In this document: piece after piece, positions 51,954 to 61,297 of the stretch
How the letters are laid out: every line of letters starts with the position of its first letter
Position numbering within the stretch: position 1 is the stretch's first letter
From: Lachnospiraceae bacterium
GTDB taxonomy: Bacteria; Bacillota; Clostridia; Lachnospirales; Lachnospiraceae
DNA: 64,000 nucleotides
Direction: 5' to 3'
Assembly: GCA_024404675.1 (NCBI GenBank)
Contig: JAKSPO010000005.1
Coordinates: forward strand, 50,253-114,252
Notes under the pieces: model-generated
Seen by the model: only the letters and a program-made list of their open reading frames with translations
Told to the model about the DNA's origin: nothing
Databases searched by the model: none
Made by a program: the position numbers and the translations under genes

Positions 51954-53894
51954 TTACTCCGCAAGCTTTTCCATAATCAGCTCGTGTGCCTTCTCCTTCT
52001 CCTCGTACATGCTTTCATCTGCCATTCTTACGTACTCGGAAATATCTCCGCCATCCTTCGGATGAATAATCGTAAGACCGACACTCACAGAAAGCGGGAA
52101 CGCAAGACCTAACGACTCAATCGTTGCACTGATAGAGCCTGCAATACTGTTTCGGATATCCTCTGCGATGCCCTCATCCGCACACGGTCCGACCGCAACG
52201 AACTCATCACCGCCGTATCGACCGAACAGCCACTCCTCCGTAAGTGCCTTACGCATTGCCTCAGCCGTCGCCTTGATCGCCAGATCGCCGTTCAGGTGTC
52301 CGAAACGATCGTTGATGACCTTCATATAATCGATATCAACGAAAAGAAGCGCTACGCTTCTGCCAACTCTCTTCTCCGATTCGATGAAGGAGAAAAGCAC
52401 CTTCTCGCAACCGGTACGATTATACATTTCCGTAAGGAAATCGGTCATATAGACCTCTCGAAGCTGTCGGTTGATATTCTGCGAATAAATATACTGCCGG
52501 ATCGAAACGAACATTGAATTGAGCTCCGACTGGAGCCTACGGAAGGTAAGGTTATAGATGATGCTCAAATTGTTTTTCACACAAAGGTAGCCGATGATCA
52601 TCTCATTATTGTTGAGCGGCGCGAAAATGTATACATTAGTTTTCCCTTGCTCCTTTTTGTAGCCGGGATACAAATCCTGCGTACTGAAGGTACGAAGCGG
52701 CGCACTCCTACCGGAACGCTTCTCGTAAAGCACATCCATCGTTTCGCTGTAGCCGCGGAGCCGTTTCGGAAAATTCTCCTCATCGTCATCGAAGAACCAG
52801 GGATTCGTACAGATACAGAAGTCGTCGCCGAAGAAGTCATTTTTCTCAAACTCCTGCGCGGCAACTCGGTGAAATTCCTCTCTTGTATCCGTCTGCGCAA
52901 CTGCGATGCGAAGCTTCTGCATCGCAATATTCTGCATATCTCTACGCGTCTGATCCACATAGGTATTCCGCATCTTATTCATACGATAAGCAACCGTCTC
53001 CGGATCCGGGGTACAGCCGCAGCTTTCGGACGGAATGAACCGGGACGCATATTCTCTTTCAACAGACGGATCCTGTGAGCGCACCTGATTCTTCAGCTCT
53101 TCGTATGCATATTCGCCTAGCTTATCCCAGCCACGCGATACCGTCGCGATAATCGGGTAGGATGCCTTCGCCTCGTGAATGTCGTCATAACCGGTAACAA
53201 TAACATCCTCCGGCACGCGGTATCCCCTTGCATGAAGCACGCCGACCACGCCCAGTGCCATCAGGTCATTCGCACAGACAAATGCCTGCGGCACCTTATT
53301 CCCCGCATCAAAGAAGCGCTTAACCGCACGCTCTGCATCGTAAAATCCGAAATATCCGCGAATATCGTCACGAATATGAAGTCCGTGACGCGCCAGGGTT
53401 TCCTCCACCGTCTTCTTTCTGAGCGCACATTCCGGATGATTCTCCACGCCGCTTACATAGACGATATCCTTCACCCCGTGCACAGTTACCAGATGCTCTG
53501 TGAGCTCTTCCATACCCTTTTGGTTGTCGGTTCCCACATAAGCCATACCGGGAACCTTCACCTCGGTACTGACTAACGGAATTCCCTTTCTCTCAAAAAG
53601 GCTGCAAACCCGTTCCTGCTCATCGGGCATATTAAAGGTATTCGCTAAAACAATCGCGCCGTCATAATCCTCCGGCTTCGGCAGATGGTACATATTTAAC
53701 TGCGCCTTATTCTGCAGTTCGCCGACATCCCACAGGATAAATGTCGTGAATACGAAAATATCCACTTCGTCAAGCTTTGCTTTTCTGCGGATTCCCTCTA
53801 ACACAAGCTCAAGATATTCGATGCCCCAGCCGTTCGCAAAGACAGCGATCTTCTTTTTGCGCATTACTCCATCCATGTTCTGCTCTTCATTCAT
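51954..53894 (-). CDS. Diguanylate cyclase with LacI-type periplasmic-binding-fold sensor
   Basis: A 646-aa soluble signalling protein. Residues about 12-290 form a type-1 periplasmic-binding fold as in LacI/GalR regulators (KIAVFANGWGIEYLELVLEGI, GMAYVGTDNQKGMEELTEHL, AFVCANDLMALGVVGVLHARG, VIVTGYDDI) but without a DNA-binding helix-turn-helix. A helical and GAF-like middle (about 300-480) is followed by the GGDEF domain, with RYGGDEF near 560. The active site is intact, while the RxxD inhibitory site five residues upstream is absent. There are no membrane segments, so it would sense an intracellular ligand, perhaps a sugar, and make cyclic di-GMP. The ATG after GAGGAGAG is used. Confidence 0.88.
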   Translation of the reverse strand: MNEEQNMDGVMRKKKIAVFANGWGIEYLELVLEGIRRKAKLDEVDIFVFTTFILWDVGELQNKAQLNMYHLPKPEDYDGAIVLANTFNMPDEQERVCSLFERKGIPLVSTEVKVPGMAYVGTDNQKGMEELTEHLVTVHGVKDIVYVSGVENHPECALRKKTVEETLARHGLHIRDDIRGYFGFYDAERAVKRFFDAGNKVPQAFVCANDLMALGVVGVLHARGYRVPEDVIVTGYDDIHEAKASYPIIATVSRGWDKLGEYAYEELKNQVRSQDPSVEREYASRFIPSESCGCTPDPETVAYRMNKMRNTYVDQTRRDMQNIAMQKLRIAVAQTDTREEFHRVAAQEFEKNDFFGDDFCICTNPWFFDDDEENFPKRLRGYSETMDVLYEKRSGRSAPLRTFSTQDLYPGYKKEQGKTNVYIFAPLNNNEMIIGYLCVKNNLSIIYNLTFRRLQSELNSMFVSIRQYIYSQNINRQLREVYMTDFLTEMYNRTGCEKVLFSFIESEKRVGRSVALLFVDIDYMKVINDRFGHLNGDLAIKATAEAMRKALTEEWLFGRYGGDEFVAVGPCADEGIAEDIRNSIAGSISATIESLGLAFPLSVSVGLTIIHPKDGGDISEYVRMADESMYEEKEKAHELIMEKLAE

Positions 53895-54049
53895 ATATTC
53901 TCTCCTCTTTACCGCCCCGCACGGTACCTTCATTATTCTCTCAAATCAAGTATACCACGACACCTCCGTAACAGAAAAGCCGCAACCGACACGATTGCGC
54001 GCTTTTTTCAAAAACTTTAAATTTGCCTATATATCTGTCATTTTCCCAC

Positions 54050-54078
54050 AAAAAAGCGGCCGAATTTCTTCAGCCGCC
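54050..54078 (-). terminator. Terminator of the permease-phosphatase-fabK operon
   Basis: Stem GCGGC/GCCGC with a twelve-base loop and a six-T run on the minus strand. Confidence 0.75.
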
Positions 54079-54099
54079 CATAATCCTACGAAATTATTA

Positions 54100-55026
54100 T
54101 CAAAGCTCCGCCACTACCTTCCGATAGCCCTCATACATATCCTCGAATATCTTTCGAAGGGGTCTTATTTCGTTCACAAGACCTGCGACCTGACCTGCCA
54201 TCAGGGAACCGGTCTTCGTGTCGCCGTCGAATACCGCACGACGCAGTGAACCAAGCGTATACTGCTCAAGCTCCATCTTGTCGGCACCCTCCATCTCACG
54301 CTTTACATACTCACGCGCCATGACATTTTTGATAATTCTGACAGGCGTCCCCGCGATACGTCCGGTAACGATCGTACCGTTGTCCTTCGTCTTAAGCACA
54401 GCGTCCTTATAGTTCTGGTGAATCGGACACTCCTCGGAGGCAAGCAATACCGTACCAAGCTGCACACCGATTGCACCGAGGGCAAATGCTGCCGCAACGC
54501 CGCGTCCGTCTGCGATACCGCCTGCTGCGATAACCGGAATATTGACCGAATCAATCACCTGCGGAACGAGCGTCATCGTCGTCATCTCACCGACATGACC
54601 GCCGCTTTCGGTACCCTCAGCAATCACTGCATCCGCACCGTAACGCTCCATTCTTGTAGCAAGTGCTGTCGCCGAAACAACCGGAATGACAATCATCCCG
54701 TGCTCCTTCCAAAGCGGCATATAAGCCGCCGGACTTCCCGCACCGGTCGTAACAATCTTAACGCCCTCCTCGACGATCATCTTCGCCATCTCGGGTGCGT
54801 CAGGATTCATCAGCATCAGATTTACGCCAAAGGGCTTATCGGTAAGCTCCTTACAGCGTCTGATATGCTCCCTTAACATCTCCGTTCTCATGCCGCCCGC
54901 ACCGATCAGTCCGAGTCCGCCGGCGTTGCTGACTGCTGCGGCAAACTCACCGGTTGCAATATTAGCCATACCGCCCTGAATAAAGGGATATTCAATCCCA
55001 AGCATCTCATTCAATTTCATCATCAT
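54100..55026 (-). CDS. Enoyl-ACP reductase II (FabK) / nitronate monooxygenase family
   Basis: FMN-dependent TIM-barrel reductase, 308 aa. Sequence marks: LGIEYPFIQGGMANIATGEFAAAVSNAGGLG at the N-terminus, DKPFGVNLML near 68, EGTESGGHVGEM near 140 (His-Val as in the FabK active site), IAAGGIADGRGVAAAFALGA near 168 and GTVLLASEEC near 195. FabK carries out the last reduction of fatty-acid elongation in many Firmicutes. The family overlaps with nitronate monooxygenases, and the gene is not within a fab cluster, so the symbol is withheld. Three ATGs in a row make the exact start uncertain by two codons. Confidence 0.82.
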   Translation of the reverse strand: MMMKLNEMLGIEYPFIQGGMANIATGEFAAAVSNAGGLGLIGAGGMRTEMLREHIRRCKELTDKPFGVNLMLMNPDAPEMAKMIVEEGVKIVTTGAGSPAAYMPLWKEHGMIVIPVVSATALATRMERYGADAVIAEGTESGGHVGEMTTMTLVPQVIDSVNIPVIAAGGIADGRGVAAAFALGAIGVQLGTVLLASEECPIHQNYKDAVLKTKDNGTIVTGRIAGTPVRIIKNVMAREYVKREMEGADKMELEQYTLGSLRRAVFDGDTKTGSLMAGQVAGLVNEIRPLRKIFEDMYEGYRKVVAEL

Positions 55027-55046
55027 TTTCCTTTCTCTTCTCCCAC

Positions 55047-55586
55047 CTAATGGAAGCGAAACGCAGTAACACTACAGTTTGGTACACCGAAATCAGCGTA
55101 TTCCTCGTTCGTCATATCCTCAAAATAGGACCTTACCACGCGGGCAATTCCGTTATGCGCAACCAGTATCACCGTACGTCCATTGTCCCGGATATCGTCA
55201 AGCAGATTGTAGATCCTTTGCGCAACCTTCATCATCGACTCACCGCCGTCATAGCTGCATACGAACTGCCTTTTCGCCAGCCGGAACTCCTCGGCATTTC
55301 TCGGAGAGGTTCCTTCAAAGCGGCCAAAATGCTGCTCGATAAGCCTTGGCTCCTTACGCATCGGGATGCCCGTCAGCTCAGCAATATGCTTTGCCGTTTC
55401 TGCGGCCCGAATAAGCGGTGAGTACAGAATCTCGTCCGCCGAAATCCCCGCCGCAAGAATCTGCTCTCCGGTCTTAATTGCCTGCTGATGTCCCTTGTCG
55501 GTAAGCGGCACATCGGTGCAGCCGCAGATTCGATCTGCAACATTCCACTCGCTTTCTCCATGTCTTACAAAATATACACTGCCCAT
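55047..55586 (-). CDS. Histidine phosphatase family protein (phosphoglycerate mutase-like)
   Basis: A 179-aa phosphatase. The catalytic histidine lies in FVRHGESEWN near residue 8; LYSPLIRAAETAKHIAE near 58 gives the second arginine, EQHFGRFEG near 88 the acid, and LVAHNGIARVVRSYF near 142 the second histidine. It is of the cobC/GpmB/PhoE type, with unknown substrate. It lies between the purine permease and the FabK-like gene with gaps of 29 and 20 bases, so the three are probably co-transcribed. Confidence 0.88.
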   Translation of the reverse strand: MGSVYFVRHGESEWNVADRICGCTDVPLTDKGHQQAIKTGEQILAAGISADEILYSPLIRAAETAKHIAELTGIPMRKEPRLIEQHFGRFEGTSPRNAEEFRLAKRQFVCSYDGGESMMKVAQRIYNLLDDIRDNGRTVILVAHNGIARVVRSYFEDMTNEEYADFGVPNCSVTAFRFH

Positions 55587-55615
55587 ATCCGTCTCCGATT
55601 ATCCTTGCTACGATC

Positions 55616-56971
55616 TTACAAAAAGATATATTTCAAAACGAAAAGTACAGCAAGAATTCCCATGAGCGGCTTAACCTTCTTCCATTTGCCGGTGCAAAGG
55701 TTCATCACTACATAGGCGATAACACCGATGGCGATACCCTCGGAAATGCTGTAGGTAAGCGGCATTGCAATCAGGCAGAGATATGCGGGAACCGCTTCGG
55801 TGAAGTCTTTGAAATCAATATCCAAAATAGCTCCGATCATCAGAAAGCCAACGAAGATCAGCGCCGGAGCCGTAGCAAACCCGGGGATCGTAATGAAGAT
55901 CGGCGCAAAAATCAGGGATGCAAGGAACAGAAGTCCGGTAACAACCGAAGAAAGACCGGTACGTCCGCCCTCCGCAACACCTGCCGAGCTCTCAACGAAG
56001 GTCGTTGTAGTAGAGGTACCGAGTACAGCGCCCGCAGAGGTTGCAACCGCATCGGCAAGAAGCGCCTGCTTCACGCGGGGAAGTCTACCGTCCCCATCAA
56101 GCATCTGCGCTTTATTGGCAACACCGATTAAGGTTCCGAGCGTATCAAACATATCTACGAACAGGAAGGAGCACATAATAACGATGAAATCAAGCACCCT
56201 TATATCCATCGCAGAGAAATCAAAGCAAGCGCCGAAGGTCTTTCCGATCGCCGTAATATCAAAGGAGGACCACTTCGGAATCAGCGAGTAGAAGCCGCCT
56301 GCAGCATCTACCGTATATAGTCCCGTAAGCTCACAAAGCACACCGAGAAGCCACGTTGCCAGAATGCCGATCAGCATAGCGCCCTTCACCCTTTTGGTAT
56401 AAAGAACTGCGATCAGCATCAGTCCGATTACGGCAAGCAGTGCACAGATTCCGATGGTATGGAAGTTTTCTCTGAAATCAACCAGCTGAACAAGCGTGTT
56501 GTCCTCGTTGACAACAAGGTTTGCGTTCTGAAGGCCGATAAATGCGCAGAACAGTCCGATACCGACGGAGATACCCTTTTTCAGCGTTGTCGGAAAAGCA
56601 TTGAAGATGGCTTCTCTTACATTGGTAAGGGAAAGCACGATGAAAATCAAGCCCTCGATGAATACCGCAAAAAGAGCGAACTGCCAGCTGTATCCCATCT
56701 TCCCACAGATTGTATAAGCAAAATAAGCATTCAGACCAAGTCCCGGTGCAAGTGCAAACGGATAGTTCGCAAGCAGAGCCATCGCCATACAGCCGACGAA
56801 GGAAGCAAGCGCCGTTGCGACAAGAATCGCACTCGAATCCATTCCGGATGCCGAAAGAATCGACGGATTCACCGCAAGAATGTAAGCCATCGTCATAAAG
56901 GTTGTGACACCGGCAATCACCTCGGTGCGGACATTGGTTCCGTTGTCCTTTAATCGAAAGAAATCCTTCAT
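55616..56971 (-). CDS. NCS2 family purine permease (AzgA/PbuG-like)
   Basis: A 451-aa transporter with about 12 to 14 membrane helices. It belongs to the AzgA-like hypoxanthine/guanine/adenine branch: RTEVIAGVTTFMTMAYILAVNP near 15, ALAPGLGLNAYFAYTI near 80, GTSTTTTFVESSAGVAEGGRTGLSS-type signature near 300 (read as STTTTFVESSAGVAEGG) and FVGFLMIGA near 375. It imports nucleobases by proton symport. No purine riboswitch is visible in its leader. The ATG after GGAGGTTTACACAA is used; an upstream TTG eight codons earlier overlaps this site. Confidence 0.92.
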   Translation of the reverse strand: MKDFFRLKDNGTNVRTEVIAGVTTFMTMAYILAVNPSILSASGMDSSAILVATALASFVGCMAMALLANYPFALAPGLGLNAYFAYTICGKMGYSWQFALFAVFIEGLIFIVLSLTNVREAIFNAFPTTLKKGISVGIGLFCAFIGLQNANLVVNEDNTLVQLVDFRENFHTIGICALLAVIGLMLIAVLYTKRVKGAMLIGILATWLLGVLCELTGLYTVDAAGGFYSLIPKWSSFDITAIGKTFGACFDFSAMDIRVLDFIVIMCSFLFVDMFDTLGTLIGVANKAQMLDGDGRLPRVKQALLADAVATSAGAVLGTSTTTTFVESSAGVAEGGRTGLSSVVTGLLFLASLIFAPIFITIPGFATAPALIFVGFLMIGAILDIDFKDFTEAVPAYLCLIAMPLTYSISEGIAIGVIAYVVMNLCTGKWKKVKPLMGILAVLFVLKYIFL

Positions 56972-57024
56972 ATTGTGTAAACCTCCAAAAAACATTGCTC
57001 CAAAAAAGATTTCGTAGCCTTACT

Positions 57025-57052
57025 ATTATACCACACAGAAGAATATATGCAA
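57025..57052 (-). promoter_or_regulatory. Promoter of the purine permease operon
   Basis: TTGCAT and perfect TATAAT on the minus strand with 16-base spacing, about 53 bases before the start codon. Confidence 0.72.
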
Positions 57053-57212
57053 TCCGTAATCGTAACAAGACCGGCTCATAGAAGCTTATAAAATACAAAA
57101 AGAAACTGGATAAAATGAATTTTTACCATAAACCACATTTGCCCCGGTGATTCAGGTCAAGAAGTCGGATTTCGAAATCTCATAGCAAAACCACACCAGT
57201 TCCTACAACGCA

Positions 57213-57252
57213 AAAGGCCGAGTGGCTCGGATGGATACCGAACCACTCGGTC
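57213..57252 (-). terminator. Terminator after the Mbeg1-like gene
   Basis: Long stem GACCGAGTGGTTCGG/CCGAGCCACTCGGCC with one mismatch, followed by TTTT on the minus strand. Confidence 0.85.
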
Positions 57253-57302
57253 ACATAAATTCATCAGGTGATTTCACACCCTATTCTCATCTGTACTCCT
57301 GC

Positions 57303-58439
57303 CTACTCTCCGATTCTTCTTCGCACCCGCTTCATTACCCTGGTTGCCTTCTCCTTTATGACCCCTGCGGATACGACCGAGGTGGACACGAAGATTGCGG
57401 AAATCGACGATAACAATAAGCTCTTGTCGCTTCCGGAAAGCTTCGGGGTATTCAGAATCAGGTTATAAAAGAACCGGGCGCTCAGCTTTCGGTCATCCTC
57501 CGTCACAAGCTTATTGTCTATAATCAGTGCTAAAAGCACATCAAGAATCTCCCGCCGCTTCTTTTCGTCGCAACGATGGAGCCAGTTATCCACTATCTTC
57601 TCAAAAAATTTGGAAACCTCACTTCTGTCGGGCAGCTCCTTAAAATGATTGTCCTCGATATGCCACTGGAACGTGTCATGCTGATGAATGAACGAACGCT
57701 CCGAGTCGGTCACGATTGTATTGTACCGATTGTGCATCATCGTACCGATCAGGCAATCCTTCGGTACAATCGACAGAACCCTTGGCAGGATGCGTTTATA
57801 TTCCTCAGCACCAAGAACCTCCGCTTTGAAGCCGGGTCCGTCATAGGAATAGATTCGCTCAATTCGTTCCTGGATTCCCACCTCACAGTAGGTCGCTGCA
57901 TATACCGCAAGATTACCGCCCTTTGAATGTCCGCCGAGAAGAATCGGTCTTTCGTGACCTCGATGGTAAAGGTTCAGATAATCGACTGCATCCTCCTGCC
58001 CTGCAGTGGTTGAGAATGAGAACTTAAAATCCTCAATCAATCCTGTCACGGTCCCATCGGTCCCTCTGTAAGCAACGAAGTCGCTTCCGTCCGGCAGCGA
58101 GCAAGTTACCGCCGCAAACTGCTTCACATCAACAAGCGATATCGCATTCACATAGTTTTTCAAACGAATCTCACCATAGCGAACGGAATCCGCCATCTCC
58201 CGAAGAAGAAACGGCGACCGCTTTGCATGCGCACCGGCAGCAGTAATCTCTGCTTCACTGTGAAGCTCCCAGAACCTTCTGTTCACCTGCGAAAGCGTCT
58301 CGTCGGAATTCTCGTCAAGGATTCCGCTAAAATCCGTATATACAAGCATTGAGAGTGCCAGCGCATCCACTTCATTGACCACTGTCGCGGAAAATGATTG
58401 CTGCCGCATCTCCTTCACATAATCAAAAACATTTCTCAT
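57303..58439 (-). CDS. Mbeg1-like lipase family protein (DUF2974)
   Basis: A 378-aa alpha/beta hydrolase. The nucleophile elbow is LLGGHSKGGNLAVYAA near residue 177, matching the GHSKGGN form typical of Mbeg1-like proteins; AVTCSLPDGSDFVAYRGTDGTVTGLIEDF near 110-135 gives the usual preceding strand and the RGTD motif. Asp and His positions are plausible at SYDGPGF near 205 and HQHDTFQW near 265. No signal peptide. The substrate is unknown; a lipid or ester is likely. It ends an operon with the lipoprotein and DUF1295 genes upstream. Confidence 0.85.
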   Translation of the reverse strand: MRNVFDYVKEMRQQSFSATVVNEVDALALSMLVYTDFSGILDENSDETLSQVNRRFWELHSEAEITAAGAHAKRSPFLLREMADSVRYGEIRLKNYVNAISLVDVKQFAAVTCSLPDGSDFVAYRGTDGTVTGLIEDFKFSFSTTAGQEDAVDYLNLYHRGHERPILLGGHSKGGNLAVYAATYCEVGIQERIERIYSYDGPGFKAEVLGAEEYKRILPRVLSIVPKDCLIGTMMHNRYNTIVTDSERSFIHQHDTFQWHIEDNHFKELPDRSEVSKFFEKIVDNWLHRCDEKKRREILDVLLALIIDNKLVTEDDRKLSARFFYNLILNTPKLSGSDKSLLLSSISAIFVSTSVVSAGVIKEKATRVMKRVRRRIGE

Positions 58440-58491
58440 CTTCAGTATTCAATCCTTTTGAAGCACCCAAGCCTCTTTCGGATCAGGTCCG

Positions 58492-60108
58492 CTATTTCTG
58501 CGGAACATACTCCCACACATTTTCCATATCTGCCTGATAAATCAGTCTGCCATCAACAAAGGACAGTCTCTTATAGACCGCTGAAACGTCCCCGAATCCG
58601 GACAGATCGTAGCCAGACTGCAGTGTCTGATAGGTGAACTCGCCCTTTTCAAACGAAGCACTGTCGACCTCAATAACAGCGTATTCTCCGTCAAAACAAA
58701 CAAGCGCAATCGGATTGGCCCCGTGGCTTCCGAGCCAGCAGGTAATCAGTTCCTGACATTCAACCTTACATTTTACCTCCATCGAATCCGCATCAATGGC
58801 ATAGATGATTCCGTACTCTTCATTAGCAAAGGCATCCAGTTCGAGGTCTCTGATATAATCTACACGGCGGTATCCGACCGATGCTAACAGCTCCTCAAGC
58901 ATCGCCTTACCGTCGGCACTCACATGAGGAAGCAGATTGTATATCGGACCTTCTTTGATCAACGGGTATCTGTCTAGCAGGTATTCCCCGAATCTATCCT
59001 GTATACTGCTTTCAAAATCACACACCCCATACATGTAGCTGACCGTCTCGGCATCCTCTGTATCCATCTTCGAAAGAAGCGCGTCCATGTTGGCCTTGCT
59101 GATGGCGTAGGGGATACAATATCTGCCTTCCCTTGTTACGCCAAGCGGTCTCGACATAATGTGGAAGATGTATCGATCCGTCATCACATGGGTCGATGCA
59201 TCCCGATAGAGTCCGTCAACGGCAAATGCGTTGCAGACCTCGCAATTATCAACCTTGCCCATCCTTTGAATTGCTTTCGGGATGTCCGGGTTCTGCGCAT
59301 AAATTGAGGGCGTGTAACCCATAAAGGACCTATATTCCGGAAGTTCGCAGGCCGTCTCCCAGCCGTCAGAAGCAAATCCCCGTCGAATGACAAGAAACTT
59401 TGCCTCGTCCGTGTCATAATCGCGAAACATATCTTCGACCAGGTTCTTTTTGGCAAGAGAATACACCCCATCGTCCATTACATAGATGGAAAGCGGATTG
59501 CAATCCGAAGCAAGACACGAAAGCTCCTTCGATTCAAGGTCATAGGTGAACACTTCGGACCTCTGGATACTGATATTTGCCGAATCTGACCGCCCCGTGA
59601 GCCAAAACTGCACATTGTCAAGGACAATAAAATACAGCTTATTCTGAATCAGTGTCAGGTCCTCGATACTGCTTGCGCAGTAATAGCTTTCCATGCCGTC
59701 CGTAGCACCGATGTAAGACACATCGTAGGTCTGTACCGGTCCCTTCTCCCGATGGTATACCACAACCTTCTGTCCATCGAGCCGATAGCTGTAGCCTAAC
59801 CATGAATACGTTTCGCCATCCTTCTCGGTTTCCGAAAGCGTCAGAACCTTGTCGGGAAGCTCCTTCAGGTTCTCATCAAGTATAAGAATGCTGTTCTGCG
59901 CAATATTCAGCGTATAATAGTGGTCCTGATACTTCTTGAGCTTCGGCTGATTCCATTGCTCGGAACCAAAATGAATCTCCTCCTTGCTGACAGGCTCGGT
60001 CGGCTGCTCCGCCGGCTTCTTCGGCTTATCAGTCTCCTTCGAAGCACATCCCGTAAAAAGCATGCTGCACATAAGAAGCAGCGTAATCATTGAAATTATT
60101 TTTTTCAT
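58492..60108 (-). CDS. Lipoprotein of unknown function
   Basis: A 538-aa predicted lipoprotein. The signal sequence MKKIISMITLLLMCSML ends at a lipobox with the acylated Cys in FTGCAS near residue 21, followed by a short Lys/Pro/Glu linker. The mature part shows recurring strand patterns (YRLDGQKVVVYHR, KLYFIVLDNVQFWL, MDDGVYSLAKKNL, DSMEVKCKVECQEL) suggesting a beta-propeller, though no family was recognised. It starts after GGAGGGAGT and lies 40 bases after the DUF1295 gene and 52 before the Mbeg1-like gene. Confidence 0.82.
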   Translation of the reverse strand: MKKIISMITLLLMCSMLFTGCASKETDKPKKPAEQPTEPVSKEEIHFGSEQWNQPKLKKYQDHYYTLNIAQNSILILDENLKELPDKVLTLSETEKDGETYSWLGYSYRLDGQKVVVYHREKGPVQTYDVSYIGATDGMESYYCASSIEDLTLIQNKLYFIVLDNVQFWLTGRSDSANISIQRSEVFTYDLESKELSCLASDCNPLSIYVMDDGVYSLAKKNLVEDMFRDYDTDEAKFLVIRRGFASDGWETACELPEYRSFMGYTPSIYAQNPDIPKAIQRMGKVDNCEVCNAFAVDGLYRDASTHVMTDRYIFHIMSRPLGVTREGRYCIPYAISKANMDALLSKMDTEDAETVSYMYGVCDFESSIQDRFGEYLLDRYPLIKEGPIYNLLPHVSADGKAMLEELLASVGYRRVDYIRDLELDAFANEEYGIIYAIDADSMEVKCKVECQELITCWLGSHGANPIALVCFDGEYAVIEVDSASFEKGEFTYQTLQSGYDLSGFGDVSAVYKRLSFVDGRLIYQADMENVWEYVPQK

Positions 60109-60148
60109 ACTCCCTCCAAAATAAGAACATTTGCGCCTTTAGGACCAT

Positions 60149-61009
60149 TTAGCGGCCGCCTGCAGAACGCTTCGGTAACAGAAGTAATCTTGCAGTATCC
60201 GCACAATACTGCCTGTATTCCGGCCTGCGGCGAAGCTGACGCTTTTCCATCAACGGGATGGATACCACATTGAACAGAAGTGCCACAGAGGCAAATCCGG
60301 CGCCATAATACCAGAATGCAGTGGCATACGGAAGCACTGCGAGGTATACGCCAAGCCAGAAGGTGATCTCCCCGAGATAATTCGGATGTCTTGAGTAATT
60401 CCAAAGGCCGAGACGGCACACAGACTTATCCTTCGTCTCCCGCAGAAACCGATGCATGTGTCGGTCAGCGAAGAACTCAAGCAAAACGCCGGCAAGCATC
60501 ACGGCAATCCCCGGAATGCTGAACAGTCCGAGCGGATTCTTCACAGCTTCAAAAAGCGGAAGCATCCCGGCGAAAACAACTAGCGTCGGAATCATATGGA
60601 TTCCCCAGAAATTCACAATCGGCCAGAGAAGCTTATGCGTCTCATCCCGGAATTTGCGATAACGCCAATCCTCGTAAGAAAAGTCGGTGAATACGATGAC
60701 CCAGTTGGCGGTAAGCCGCACAGACCAGATGTTGAAGGCAATCAGCAATACCACCTGCATGACCGAGAAGGCCTTGTATTCCGCGAACAGCCACACCGAC
60801 ATGATCATCGGCGTTAACGACCAGTACGCGTCATAAACGCTCGAATTCACGAGAATCGTGGAGAATACAAAGGTTACGATTGTCGCAGCTATGTCAAATA
60901 TAAAATAGCGGAGCATCACATTGTCTATGCCTCTGCAGGCAAAACACCCCACCACAAATGCAAGCACATAGATGCCGGCTATGATTGTCAGATCTCGAAG
61001 CTTTTTCAA
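60149..61009 (-). CDS. DUF1295 family membrane protein (steroid reductase/isoprenylcysteine methyltransferase-like)
   Basis: A 286-aa membrane protein with about seven helices. The conserved DUF1295 segments are VIVFTDFSYEDWRYRKFRDE-type cytosolic loop near 100-120 and the C-terminal signature CRLGLWNYSRHPNYLGEITFWLGVYL near 205-230, including NYSRHPNY shared with sterol reductases and ICMT-like enzymes. Likely a lipid-modifying enzyme using a nucleotide cofactor; the substrate is unknown. The TTG at 61009 directly after AGGAGGGGGC is preferred as start; the ATG at 61033 would place the strong ribosome site inside the gene. Confidence 0.82.
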   Translation of the reverse strand: MKKLRDLTIIAGIYVLAFVVGCFACRGIDNVMLRYFIFDIAATIVTFVFSTILVNSSVYDAYWSLTPMIMSVWLFAEYKAFSVMQVVLLIAFNIWSVRLTANWVIVFTDFSYEDWRYRKFRDETHKLLWPIVNFWGIHMIPTLVVFAGMLPLFEAVKNPLGLFSIPGIAVMLAGVLLEFFADRHMHRFLRETKDKSVCRLGLWNYSRHPNYLGEITFWLGVYLAVLPYATAFWYYGAGFASVALLFNVVSIPLMEKRQLRRRPEYRQYCADTARLLLLPKRSAGGR

Positions 61010-61055
61010 AGCCCCCTCCTGTTTTACATACATTTTCCGAAGTATCCCGCCAAAA

Positions 61056-61126
61056 GTGAAAGACACTCACACATTATAGCACAACTCTTTTATAAAGTTA
61101 AGTGCTATTCTGCGAGTGTCTTTCAC
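61056..61126. repeat. 71-bp imperfect inverted repeat over the DUF1295 promoter
   Basis: The outer 13 bases GTGAAAGACACTC are matched exactly by GAGTGTCTTTCAC at the other end; inside, ATAGCAC (61075-61081) is matched by GTGCTAT (61102-61108) and AACT by AGTT. The centre near 61091 is AT-rich. The -10 and -35 candidates of the DUF1295 gene lie inside it. It may be an operator, a large hairpin, or a small inverted-repeat element. Confidence 0.7.
61073..61101 (-). promoter_or_regulatory. Putative promoter of the DUF1295-lipoprotein-lipase operon
   Basis: TTAACT and perfect TATAAT on the minus strand with 17-base spacing, inside the long inverted repeat, about 64 bases before the TTG start. Confidence 0.65.
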
Positions 61127-61297
61127 GCTCATTATCGATTGTTACGCTCGTTTTCCTACTATTCCTATAGAGGAAAATGAGCCCATAACCCCGTCCCCAA
61201 GGGGTCATCCGCACATACCAGGGTTCACATTTAACTATTTTTTCTTGACATCAACACGACTGCCTCAACATGACACGAAAAAATATCCTGTCTCATC

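Noticed and set aside
56972..57200. Purine riboswitch ahead of the NCS2 permease
   Set aside because: No three-helix junction with the conserved loop sequences could be found; only a promoter is supported.
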